DNA of 64,000 nt from Rutpela maculata (lineage: Eukaryota > Arthropoda > Insecta > Coleoptera > Cerambycidae). The notes under the pieces were generated by a model. It did no database searches, was not told the origin of the DNA, and was given only the letters and a program-made list of their open reading frames with translations. Below are positions 44,675 to 55,546 of the stretch, piece after piece (the first letter of the stretch is position 1; the number at the start of each line of letters is the position of its first letter). Location: positions 262,651,987 through 262,715,986 of the forward strand of contig OW386286.2 in NCBI GenBank assembly GCA_936432065.2. The letters run 5' to 3'. Position numbers and translations under genes: made by a program.

Positions 44675-45549
44675 ATCGACTACATCACTGGTCATTCAGT
44701 AAGTATGTCCAGGCAGCAAATGTTCTTTAAATGTATTGATACTGGTATAAACGGCAAAAGTGAAAAATACTGACTAAAAAGTCCATTCTTAATCACTCAC
44801 AAATTACTTACGTTAGAGAGTGTTCAATGTTTTTATAGTGCTGTAGTTGGTGAATTTTGATGCATCAATGTTTTAAAGTTATTCCTTGTTGAGAGAAAAA
44901 AAACTGTTAAAGTAAGATATATTTATTATTTTGTTGTAAAATAAAAGAACCTTTTAAAAATTGGTACATTTTGTCTTATAAATTAAAGAGTCTTCATAAC
45001 GCTTTAACTTAATATATTCAAACTTCAGTCAATTAAAACATATTTTTTTAAGTTGTTTCCATTTCTCCGTTTTTTAAATATCCGCGATTAAAGTGGGAGC
45101 TAATACATTTGAGCTTATATTATTAGTGCATTTCTAGCGGTAGATCCTTCTGCTTCATATTTATTTCCTTGCTTAAATCAGAGTATTATTATTTTCCGTT
45201 TTCACAGAATTTAAGAGCGAGAGACCAAATTTATTTTTAAAAGAAGTAGAATAATCTCTGTAGTATTATTTATAGCATTTCTTTTACTTGGTTATTTATA
45301 ATATTTATTCTTATACATAGTTTGGTTACCTACTTTAGAAAACTTCAGTTCTTTGTTTATCATACGTATTATTTGTGAATTACTGTACAATACACAATGT
45401 TTCCTAACGGTGTGTCGAAATCTTAACTAAGTGTTCTCGTATTCAAATAATGTATTTAAAAAATTACTCTTGTCGAGATACGATAGATATCCAAGGTGTA
45501 AAAATAAAAGTATTTTATCTCTCCAAAATTTTCTGCAATGTATCATATA
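44675..45549. other. unassigned sequence
   Basis: AT-rich; no gene or repeat structure recognised. Confidence 0.4.
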
Positions 45550-46436
45550 CAGGGTGGACCATTAATAATAGGCCATAGTTCAAGGGTAGATTCTTTGGAC
45601 CAAATTATGAGCATGACCAAACATGCTTTAGTAAATGGTTGCTGTGGAAAAAGATACAGGGTGTCAAAATTGTAATTTTTGTTTCTTTTTTTGCAATATC
45701 TTAATTACTTCTTGGCCGATCTTCTCCCAATTTGGTAAGGAAACATTTTTTTAAGCTAAGAAACAGTAATTTATATATCACATCACGCTAGCCCATGGAG
45801 GGTGCCTCATGAGCTATCCCTGATGATGAATATTTTTTCTCTTTTATTTTACGAAACTTTGTGGCACTTTTGACTAGAAAGTCTCATGCAGGAGTCATTT
45901 CTACGTAAAAAAGGTACACCTGATAGGACTTGATAATTCCAACCGTTTTTGAGAAGACCGTCGCATAGATCTCAAAAATTCTTTGAAAACAAACTCAATT
46001 TGAAAGAGATAAATTGTATATTTATTGAAATGTTTGCAGGCAGTTTTCTCGAAAATGGTTGAAATTATCAAGTTCTATCAAGCTTATCTTTTTTACGTAG
46101 AAATAACTCTGCATGAGATTTTCTAGTCAAAAGTACCACGTTTCGTAAAAAAAAAGAAAAAAATATTCATCATCAGGTATAGCTCATGAGGCGCCCTCCA
46201 TGGGCTAGAGCGTGATGTGATACATAAAGTACTGTTTCTTAGCTTAAAAAAATGCTTCCTTACCAAATTGGGAGAAGATCGGTCAAGAGGTAGTTGAGAT
46301 ATTGCAAAAAAAAATTACAATTTTGACACCCTGTATCTTTTTTCTCAGCAACAATTTACTAAAGCATGTCTGGTTATATCCCCATATTTGAATCCAAAGA
46401 ATCTACCCTTGAACTATGGCCTATTATTCCACCCTG
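45550..46436. mobile_element. 887-bp fold-back element with CAGGGTGG ends
   Basis: TA-CAGGGTGGACCATTAATAA at the left mirrors TATTATTCCACCCTG at the right. Arms of about 420 bp pair nearly end to end (CTTCTCCCAATTTGGTAAGG/CCTTACCAAATTGGGAGAAG; GCCCATGGAGGGTGCCTCAT/ATGAGGCGCCCTCCATGGGC) around a centre near 46000. The right TA is lost. Non-coding. Confidence 0.9.
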
Positions 46437-46483
46437 AATGTATCACTCAGAATGTTCCTTAATCTTTCTTAGTTCGCCAATAT

Positions 46484-47793
46484 AGCCTAAGAGCCAGTGA
46501 ACATTTTTCTTTCATTACTCGAAGTAGGTTAAAAATTTGCCAAAAGGTTGCCATAGAGGTAATGAGTTGTCATCTCGAACGTTTCGACTTAGAGATGGGC
46601 AGAAAGGGGTGTAAGAACACCCCAAAAAGAGATATCGATTTTCTGAAACGTCACAAAATGTCACTTTTGATTCGTTCGTGGCGAGCCGAATTTTCGAATT
46701 TCGCTATGCAATTTACGATCAGGTTTATCTGGAAGACTTTCTCTTCTTTACGTCGCGACATCGTACGTCCGTCCCAATGGTGTTATTCGAAACATATGAA
46801 CGTGTCAAGATGGCATGTTTTTGCAATTTTTTCGGCTCCAAAATGCAAGTTGTTTTTTGCTCTTTTTCGCAGATATCTCCGACACGGTGGGAGTTAGCTC
46901 GAAATAAAAAATAAGGTCAAACGAGTATTTTCCACTATGAATCTTTTTACTACCATTCGTTTCGAAGGGCCAAGGATAACGGAGCGTCAAACTAGTACAT
47001 GATATTAATTGAACATCGTATATGAGATATATTTCAGTTAATTACCGATTAATTACGGTGACAAAAGGGAGAAATTTTAATGAAGAAAAAACTCCCAGAT
47101 CCCGTCCCCTCTAATTTCTTCATTTTTGTCGGAATTCAAAAAATAAAAAAACAGTTTTTGCAAATTCAATTCTATTTAAGTTAGCTAGAGGTCTTTTGGC
47201 GTAGGAGCCAAGATTAAAAAGTTGCCAACTGTAGAAGCTCAAAACTTGCGATTTTTGGCCGTACATGGCCGATATTTCAGTAGTTATCTCCGAAAAGATA
47301 AAAAAAATCAAAATTCTGATGGTAGCAACAAGATTCATAGTGGAAAATACTCGTTTGATCTAATTTTTTATTTCGAGCTAACTCCCACCGTTTCGGAGAT
47401 ATCTGCGAAAAATAGCAAAAAACAGCTTGCATTTTGGAGCCGAAAAAATTGCAAAAACATGCAATCTTGACACGTTCATATTTTTCGAAAAACACCTTTG
47501 GGACGGACGTAGGATGTCGCGGCGTAAAGAGAAAGTCTTCCAGATAAACCTGATCGTAAATTGCACAGCGAAATTCGAAAATTCGGCTGATCACGAACGA
47601 ATCAAAAGTGACATTTTCTGACATTTCAGAAAATCGATACCTCTTTTTGGGGTGTTCTTACACCTCCTTCTGCCCATCTCTAAATCGAAACGTTCGAGAT
47701 GGCAACTCATTACCCCCATGGCAACTTTTTGCCAAATTTTTAACCTACTGCGAGTAATGATGCGAAATTTTCACTAGCTCTTAGTATAATAGG
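46484..47793. mobile_element. 1.3 kb fold-back element, family E
   Basis: Outer ends share CCTAAGAGCCAGTGAA / TTCACTAGCTCTTAG. Arms of roughly 550 bp pair through AGGTAATGAGTTGTCATCTC, GGGTGTAAGAACACCCC, TTACGATCAGGTTTATCTGG and TTAGCTCGAAATAAAAAAT. The open frames 46562-46897 (+) and 47277-47624 (-) are mirror images of each other, as expected from the palindrome, and need not be genes. A partial copy is at 40791-40945. Confidence 0.85.
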
Positions 47794-48317
47794 AGTGCAT
47801 TTCAGTTGGCAATTTTACCGAAGATCTTCAAATAAAATAATGCAGTTTGAATTTTTGTAATCGATACAAGCCAATAATGGAGTAACAAAATATTATACAG
47901 AAAACTAAGTTTTGTCCGTAATATTAGTGTCATTTTGTCACACTTTAAAACATTTAAAATTATAAATGTCTTCTTACATATAACGATAAAATTCTTTGCT
48001 TAATGCTGAAAATTTTTTTACATACATATTCTCGAAATCCAAAGCTTAAATAAAATAAGAAAAGGCTTTAACACCGACCTTCTAACACTGTAACTGTTAG
48101 GCCCTATCCTCACGGCGCTACATTACATCAACACAACATGTAAGTGATATGTTGCTTCGGTGTTGCGCCCATGTAATTAAATACTGTCACGCACACGGCG
48201 CGGTACGACATGAAAGGGATACGATATGCGGGATACATGTTGCAGTCAACATTCCTACTCAGTCGCCGCTCAACATTTGTAGCCTGGATTTTATGCATTT
48301 TTGAAATAAATTGTAAT

Positions 48318-48452
48318 ATGCCATGCGAACATGACATAAATTTAAAAATTTCACTGGAAGTTGAAAAATATCCATGTCTGTATAATTTTAAACTAGCTGA
48401 AAATAGTAGAAAAGATCTAACAGAGAAGCCTTCGTTTTCTGTTTTTTATAAT
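48318..48452 (+). pseudogene. start of a MADF/Myb-like accessory protein of the Harbinger element
   Basis: From Met 48318: MPCEHDINLKISLEVEKYPC then LYNFKLAENSRKDLTEK. A (L/E)VxKYPCLYN..L.EYS.KDL pattern is the first half of MADF-type DNA-binding domains. The frame runs straight into the MITE, so only about 40 residues remain. Harbinger elements carry such an accessory gene beside the transposase. Confidence 0.7.
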
Positions 48453-48453
48453 A

Positions 48454-49449
48454 CAAGGTGTTTCGAAAAGATTGGGACAACGCTTAGCCGTAGATTCTTG
48501 ACATCATAACAAGTCGATTTAACTCAAAAAGTAGTGGTCTAACTCTTTTCGTTTTCAAGATACAGGGTGATAAAGTGAAAAAAATGTATTCGTAATTTGT
48601 CTCTATTTTGGAAACTATTATACGTATCTACTTCAAAGTTGGTAACGACATGTTTTTCCGGTCGCTAATTACAATGGTGATATTGTCGATGCCATATTTT
48701 GTAGATGGCGCTAGTTACAGGACTTTTACGTGACACTTTAAGCCATAACTTTTTTGAGGTTAGGTTTTGGACATTGTTTTCTATTGTAATCGAAACGCAA
48801 TTTAGTTTCATAAAGAAAAGGTGTACTTGTTTAAACGCGATAAAATGCATGCTTTCAAAGAAATACGCGATTTACAACTTTATCACACCAGTTTGAAGAA
48901 ATTCATCCGCTACTTTTTGGGTTAAATCGACTTGTTTTGATGCCAAGAGTCTACGCTAAGCGTTGTCCCAATCTTTTCAAAACACCCGGGGGTGTTGAAT
49001 TTCTTCGAACAGGCGTGTGACAAAGTTGTAAATCGCATATTTCTCTGAAAGGGTGCATTTTATCGCGTTTAAACAAGTACACATATTCTTTGAGAAATTA
49101 AAATGCGTTTCGATTATAATAGAAGACGATGTCCAAAACCTAACCACAAAAAAGTTATGGCTTAAAGTGTCATATAAAAGTACTGTAACTAGCGCCATCT
49201 ATAAAATATGACATCGGCAATATCACCATTATAATTAGCGACCTGAAAATCATATTGTTACCAACTTTGAAGTAGATACGTATTCTAGTCTCCAAGATAG
49301 AGACAAATTACGAAAACAATTTTTTTACTTTACCACCCTCTATCTTGAAAACGAAAAGAGTTGGACCACTATATTTTGAGTTAAATCGACTTGTTTTGAT
49401 GTCAAGTATCTACTGCTAAGCGTTGTCCCAATCTTTTCGAAACACCCTG
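48454..49449. mobile_element. two MITE copies in opposite orientation inside the Harbinger element
   Basis: Copy one runs from TA-CAAGGTGTTTCGAAAAGA (48454) to its own inverted end TCTTTTCAAAACACC near 48985. Copy two follows immediately, inverted, and ends CGAAACACCCTG-TA at 49449. Shared blocks are AGATGGCGCTAGTTACAG/CTGTAACTAGCGCCATCT and TTAAGCCATAACTTTTTTGA/AAAAAGTTATGGCTTAA. Copy two lacks its inner terminal repeat. The result is a 1 kb near-palindrome. Confidence 0.85.
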
Positions 49450-49451
49450 TA

Positions 49452-49558
49452 TATGGGTGTACCCAATATTTTTTTCTTTTTCTCCGATTTCTTAAATAAA
49501 AATATATAGCTAGCTCCTCTTCTTCCTCACTTGAAAAGAGGTCTTCTTCACTTGACAT
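49452..49558 (-). pseudogene. Harbinger transposase N-terminal stub
   Basis: From Met 49558 (minus): MSSEEDLFSSEEEEELAIYF, then a run of Arg/Lys and YWVHPY. The Glu-rich start, basic run and YWVHP are characteristic of insect HARBI1-like transposases. The frame is cut at HPY by the MITE insertion; the DDE nuclease domain is missing. Confidence 0.85.
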
Positions 49559-49707
49559 CTTTTTAAAAACTAACGAGTCACTTGTGTTTGCGATAAATAT
49601 CACATGCGTGTCGTCTCGTGTGGATAGGATGTTTTGGATACAATTTTTTTGGTGGGTCGTATGGATGTCGTGTTGATCTCGTGTAGCGCCGTGAGGATAG
49701 GGCCTTA

Positions 49708-50460
49708 CGTTGATGTAAATGAACTAAGAAACAAATGTAAAACAGTTTTATGAATTGTCAACGTTAGTCTTGATTTTTGATACTCAGTACCAATCTGTAA
49801 TCAGTCAAATAACTGGGAACTATTTGGAAAATGTAAAATAAAGTTGCCCTTATTTTTACTCCTTTGACACGATTCTGCTCAAGAAGAGTGCATTTTTAGT
49901 TAAATCGACATTGATTGAATCCCACAATTTTCGTTAAATTTTTAATATCGGTCTTGGAAACATCCATATATAAAGTTGAAAAAATTATACCTAACACATA
50001 TAATGAAAGGGTTGAAAATTTTTTCAAAGTAGGTCATTTTCTTTTATTCTTCACTTGATGAATTTTTGTGCTATGTATGTATATATCCGAAATAATATCC
50101 AGCCATATTTTGGGACCAGCTCGATATCAACTGTATTTATTTTAACGGGCCAGTTTGATCCAGATGATGACGTTTTTCATTACGTTACGTCAATTTATAA
50201 TAAACAATTCATTATCGTTTTGAATGAATTTTTACATTTGTTATAATGTTTGAAGAATTGATTTATAAAATTTGTTGTATTTTAATAATAGGGTTTGTAA
50301 AATAAAATATTTTACTAAAAGGTTGTTTAATTTTCCCCCTACCATTCATTAATCACAAAAAGAACAAAAATAATATTTTAAGTTAACAAAAGTACAAACA
50401 ATATATGCAAGTAAATAAATACGGTACAGAGTGCAGATAGAAAAAACTGGATGTAGATGA
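49708..50460. other. unassigned sequence
   Basis: No gene or repeat recognised. The frame 50055-50246 (+, 63 residues) has no known motif. Confidence 0.4.
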
Positions 50461-50598
50461 ATAAAAGTATACAGAGTGACCGGAATTTCCGTTGCCATAC
50501 TTCAACGGGCGATCGGGTACAAAAAAATATTAAAAAAAGTTCCTATGAACATATGGAGGAAGGGAGCTATGGCCTTTGGAAGGTGTAGCCCTGAAGTA

Positions 50599-52059
50599 CA
50601 CACATCGGAAAAGTCTAGGGATATTTGTATACATAAACGTATTTTTTTTTCTTAATTGATTTAGGGAAAACAAAAATTATAGGCCAATTAGTAAACGTTT
50701 AATATGTAATTAATTAATGTTTTGCATAAAAGGAACAGAATGTTTTCGAAAAAATAAATAAAGTAAAAAATCATAGTTTTATGAGCTATAGAGAAAATTA
50801 TCGCATATGCAAAAAAATACTAATAGAGAGTATGATCTCCACGTTGATTTAGCACAGCTCTACACCTGTTGTTCATAGACAAAATGGTATTATCAGTGTC
50901 CGCTTGAGGTAAACGTGCCCATTATGTTCTCAGAAGCTCCCGGAATCGAAAAGCATTGTGAATATTGCCCGTAAGTGGAGTAATTCTTCGTTAAAGCATG
51001 TCCCACACATGCTCAATCGGATTAAGGTCTGGGGATTGTGCGGGCAGTGGCAACAATTCAATTCCCTCGTTGTCCAACCAGTTCGTCACAACACGTGCGG
51101 CATGGGGAGGAGCATTATCATGCATTAGGCGGAAATTTTCACCAACAGTACCAGCAAATAAACGCACAATGGGTTGAAGCATACTATCCCCATACTGCTG
51201 ACCTGTTAGGAAACCATTTGGAAATACGAGATCGGTTCTGCCGATTATAATTATTCCGCCCCATACCATTATTATACCGCCTCTGTATGTGTGAACTTCC
51301 TGAACGTGTCTTAAACGTTCCACATTTCCGGATCGTCTTCACATTCGTGTCACAAAACTATTGCCCAAGCATTTGCATCTCAATTTTGATATTCTTGGCA
51401 CCAATCTAATCTGGCAGCGCGATTGCCTCTAGAGAGAGGTGGACATCTGAGTGGTCGTCGACTACGAAGATTGGCTTCGTGGAGACGATTTCTCACAGTA
51501 TCTCGACCAACGATTATGTTATGCGCTCGCTGCAGCTCCGAAACCAATTCAGGTGCTGTAATTGTAGGGTGTCTTCTAGCACTTAGTAATAAAAATCTGT
51601 TCTGACGTGCCGTTGTACAGAGTCCACGTCCTGGATGTTGTTCGGCCGGACTTCCAGTTTCCCTAAAACGCCTCCATAACCGACTTATGACACTTTGGGA
51701 AACACCCTTCGACTTGTCTCAGGCCTGCTTGAAGAAGGTCTACCGCTCGATTCATCTCGTCTGAAGTTAAATGTTGTCGTTTCGTTGTAAAACACAATAT
51801 TTTCAATGCAACTACTAAACAAGAACACCACAGAATGAATGAAATCGAAACTATGAACTATAGGAATTCTACTTTTTCCATTTATCGTGCTCATCAATTT
51901 TTTTTTAGTATCTTTTTACGTATTTTCCGAACAAGATGCGCAGTTAAACTGGGCAAATGATTTAATAAGTATGTTAGAAGTACGGTTTACAAGATACGAA
52001 AATTTCTTTTATTGCTGGTATGACTTTATACAAATATCCCTAGACTTTTCCGATGTGTG
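50599..52059. mobile_element. Tc1-like transposon, 1461 bp, TA target duplication
   Basis: Terminal inverted repeats of about 34 bp, beginning CACACATCGGAAAAGTCTAG, are perfect at 50599 and 52059, each flanked by TA. The transposase lies on the minus strand between them. Its length is close to the usual 1.3-1.7 kb for Tc1 elements. Confidence 0.93.
50820..51755 (-). pseudogene. Tc1-like transposase, nearly full length, inactive
   Basis: The start is taken at Met 51755 (MNRAVDLLQAGL). An HTH follows (VISRLWRRFRETGSPAEQHP), then GRGRCTTARQNR, ITAPELVSELQR, RDTVRNRLHEANLRSRRP and WCQEYQN. The first DDE aspartate region (usually TDESRF) is missing: after WAIVL about 17 bases lead straight into RSGNVERLRHVQEV. 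The open stretch 51323-50991 holds FRLMHDNAPPHAARV with the second Asp and SPDLNPIEHVWD with the catalytic Glu. Shifted frames then give RCRAVLNQRGDHTLY and a stop at 50820. Lost first Asp, several stops and frameshifts mean it cannot transpose. Confidence 0.92.
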
Positions 52060-52330
52060 TAGGTTTCTATTTAATAATCCCCCCATTTCTGATACAGCGA
52101 TAAGATTCGGTACATTATTAAGTATTAGGTAAGGTAAGGTATTAGTAAGTATTAAGTATAAGGGTTATTATTTTATGGTATTGGCCAAATTGAAATTCAT
52201 TCAGGGGCGTCAGACACCCGCCTTTATAAACCAAAATTGTTTGTTCTATTGATGCTACTGCAAAAAGCTATTAATAATAATTTTAGGGAATTCTATACTC
52301 CAAGAATTGCCCTTGTGCATTTTTTTCCGT

Positions 52331-53703
52331 GGGATCAACCTGAAACGAGAAATTTCAAACCCGAAAACTTTAGTTTGTACTCAGTCCATGAATAAAACAG
52401 CTTCCATCATTTTTTCAATGCAGGAGTCACATACTACCTATTGACTACTATTAAATTTGTTTTCGAAACTGTTTTTTATTTATGGCATTAGTTTTAATGG
52501 TTATAAAGTGAATATTACCTCAAGCATTTTCTATTTAAGACGTTGTAATAGGACTGAAGTAGTATTCAGCAAAAAATAGTTCACATCATTTCTACATGGA
52601 TCATGTATTTTGTGAATTATAAATGAATACATATTTATACATTTATTTATTGTATTATGTCTTGATTGAGAGCATTTGCTGACAAATAAAAAATTTAATG
52701 ATAAAACAGACAAGTTTAGACATGATGTCATTTTGCTATAAAACTGAGTTACTCCCTTCTTACACTGGAAAAACGATGACGCGGATATTAGAAGTTAAGA
52801 AAGTTTTGGTATGTTGTTCAGTACATTTAACTGAACCTATTTGAGAACTTTTATCTTTGCATTATTTTTTCAGAGTTGAAAATATTCCCGGGCTATTAGA
52901 GGCGTCCAAAGCAGCCTCCGATGGTTTCAGTGCCTCATTTATTTTATTTATAAACTCCCCTAGAGTAGTGTCTAAACATTTCTGCTCAATAAAACCATGT
53001 TGATGTGGTGACAACAGCTTATTTACCGTAAGTAATTCATCAGCTAGTTGTTAATTACTACTTCGAATATCTTAGAAATACTTCAGGACAGAGACTGATG
53101 GCTCTGTAGTTTGAATAGAAGGATACTCTTGATTTCGAAAACGTAATAATATACAAGTTATACAATCTTACTCCTGCATTGTAAAACTAAAAGCCAATTT
53201 TAAAAAATAAGGAGAACACACGAGTGGTATTTGAAAATATTTCACAAATAAATTAAGTACATAAAACATATCTTTAATTTCAAGTTTCGTCCTTAGTTGC
53301 CTCCTGATGACGTTTGTTGGTGTTTAGTGACCTTTTTTTTTTTTAATTTCATCGTTTATGCCACATAAAAATGTGTTTCCAAACCGACTAGTCTAGTAAG
53401 AAACGATGAGGTATACATATTTGATAAAATATAGCTGCAGAAACTTAAAGTCTTTGAAATTCGCCATATTTTGAATGTAATGTAGTGACGGTTTCTATGA
53501 CAACCAAGAAACAAAATAGCACGTTGGAACCATAGATATTGTAATACCAAGCCGCTGAGAAGTCTGTACTGTAAAGACTTCTCGCGTACGCTTCGACCCA
53601 TCACAGGATGAATAAAGACAGAGACAGCATTACTACACTGACCAATGTCCCGCCCATAGATATTATATATCTATCTATCTATTAGATATCTATCTATGAT
53701 ATA
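52331..53703. other. unassigned sequence
   Basis: A (ATCT)n-like microsatellite lies at about 53661-53699. The minus frame 53356-53604 has no known motif. Nothing else is recognised. Confidence 0.4.
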
Positions 53704-55546
53704 CAGGGTGATTCTTTTAAGGCGACCATTAGAATATTTCCCACTTGCAGATGAGATAGACATTTGAGATTTGGTACTCAACCATAATCGACCATTATGA
53801 GTCCGAAAATAATAATTTCAAAATGGCGGCACTTCCGGAAATACCAGAAGTCGATACCAACTTGCTTATTTTAAATGGAACACCCTACATATTTTCGACT
53901 TTTCGAAATGGCCATAAAATTCTGAGTTAAAACATGTAACACACCCTAAACCGAGCAGTTTCGGAAATATTTGACATTTTATAATAAAATTGACAGCGTG
54001 CAGCGGTTTGCAAGAACCGTTAGAAGTTTCTTCGTATAGGAGATCCTTATTTGCTCTTTGGTACGTAGAAAGAACACAAGATGAGCTACTCTCTACAAAA
54101 AAAAAATAGATTCCAAAATAGTATACCAAGTGTTTTATTTTTCACGTTACATTGTGTCAAATTCAAGCCTCAAAAACTTTCTTATTTCAAATGGAATACT
54201 CTGTATTTTTTCACATCAAATTATGTTAAATTAAATTTCCTTTTTTCTAGTATAAGCCCTGTAGGGGTTAAAGTTACAACTTTTCGAAATATTGGCGATT
54301 TTCTTAAATGTCCAAAAATTTTTAATAAAAATTGTCATTAACTTACCTATGATTAGAAACAATCATTAATGTCAGTCATTCTGTTATGTTAACAAACTCC
54401 AGCACGTTTAAATTACACCCACGAAGACTTTTAGGTTTGTTTATTATTTATGGAGAATGTGATAAAGTAATACCAAGAACATTTAACACATTTGCTACTC
54501 GATATCCACAAGAACAGAAACTATACACCATATACTGTAAAACGCATATTGGATAATTTTAGAATATTTGGCCCTGTCAAATGGCACGTGCCAAATTTTA
54601 TTATAGCAATCGATGTAGAATTAAATTTGAGGTGGACTTATATCAACATATCCTATATCTAACACATGTACTTTTTGAATTATTTGCAAGTTTTTGTTGA
54701 AAATTATAATTTATCCAAAAAAAAACGTAGAAGCCTATGAAACAATTGAAACAATAAAGTCGGTATCGATTAGCAAATGTGTTACATGTTCTTGGTATTA
54801 TTACTTTATCACATTCTCCATAAATAATAAACAGATCTAAAAGTCTTCGTGGATGTAATTTAAACGTGCTGACTTTTTTTAACAAAAAAGAATGACTGAC
54901 ATTAATGATTCTTTCTAATCGTGGGTAAGTTGATGGAAATTTTTACTAAAAATTGTTGGACATTTAAGAAAATCGCCAATAATTCGAAAAGTTGTAACTT
55001 TAACCCCTACAATGCTTATACTACAAAAAAAGGGAATTTAATTTAACATAATTTGATGTAAAAAAATACAGGGTGTTCCATTTGAAATAAAATAGTTTTT
55101 GAGGTTTGAATTTGACAAAATGTAACGTGAAAAATAAAACACTTTGTATACTATTTTGGAATCTATTTTTTTTTTGTAGAGAGTAGCTCACCTTGTGTTC
55201 TTTCTACGTACCAAATAGCAAATAAGGATCTCCTACACGAAGAAAGTTATAACGGTTCTTGCAAACCGCTGCACCTGTCAAATTTTTTATAAAGTGTCAA
55301 ATATCTCCGAAACTGCTCGTTTTGACTCAGAATTTTATGGTCATTTCGAAAAGTTAAAAATATATAGTGTTCCATTTAAAATAAGAAAGGTGGTATCGAC
55401 TTTCGGTATTTCCGGAAGTGCCGCCATTTTGAAATTATTATTTTCGGACTCGCAATGGTCGACTAGGGTAGGGTACCAAATCTCAAATGTCTATCTCATC
55501 TGCAAGTGGGAAATATTCTAATGGCCGCCTTGAAAGAATCACCCTG
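53704..55546. mobile_element. 1.84 kb fold-back element with CAGGGTGATTC ends
   Basis: TA-CAGGGTGATTCTTTTAAGGC at the left mirrors the right end CACCCTG-TA at 55546. Arms of about 640 bp pair through ATTTCAAAATGGCGGCACTT/AAGTGCCGCCATTTTGAAAT, GCAGCGGTTTGCAAGAACC and GAGCTACTCTCTACAAAAAA. The inner 54400-54900 part carries two opposed copies of a DUF4817-type coding remnant. TA borders and CAGGGTG ends fit the IS630/Tc1/mariner group. Confidence 0.9.
54415..54595 (+). pseudogene. DUF4817-type HTH remnant of a mobile-element protein
   Basis: Reads KLHPRRLLGLFIIYGECDKV then FNTFATRYP, and one frame over TPYTVKRILDNFRIFGPVKW. The IYGEC signature, aromatic/RYP block and final FR.FG match the N-terminal helix-turn-helix found in many insect transposases (DUF4817). 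A mirrored, truncated copy with the same LFIIYGECDKV is on the minus strand at 54700-54885 because the element is a palindrome. No catalytic domain remains. Confidence 0.75.

Larger units (their letters stand above)
48100..49704. mobile_element. PIF/Harbinger element, 1605 bp, with TTA target duplication
   Basis: Ends GGCCCTATCCTCACGGCGCTA (48100) and TAGCGCCGTGAGGATAGGGCC (49704) are inverted copies, flanked by TTA at 48097-48099 and 49705-49707. Three-bp TWA duplications are the Harbinger hallmark. The two gene starts point inward: a MADF-like start at 48318 (+) and a transposase start at 49558 (-). The middle of the element is replaced by two copies of a CAAGGTGTTTCG-type MITE (48454-49449), so it is non-autonomous. 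Confidence 0.93.
50461..52330. mobile_element. repeat family H, second copy, split by a Tc1-like element
   Basis: Left part 50461-50598 begins with an ACAGAGTGACCGGAATTTCC end like that of family H. Right part 52060-52330 carries ATACAGCGATAAGATTCGGT and TTATGGTATTGGCCAAATTG, as at 27331-27390. The distance from the end to that block, leaving out the Tc1 element, is about 168 bp, close to the roughly 160 bp in the copy at 27176. Confidence 0.65.

Noticed and set aside
46562..46897. 111-codon open frame as a gene
   Set aside because: It lies in one arm of a palindrome and has a mirror-image frame in the other arm; no start context, motif or similarity is visible.
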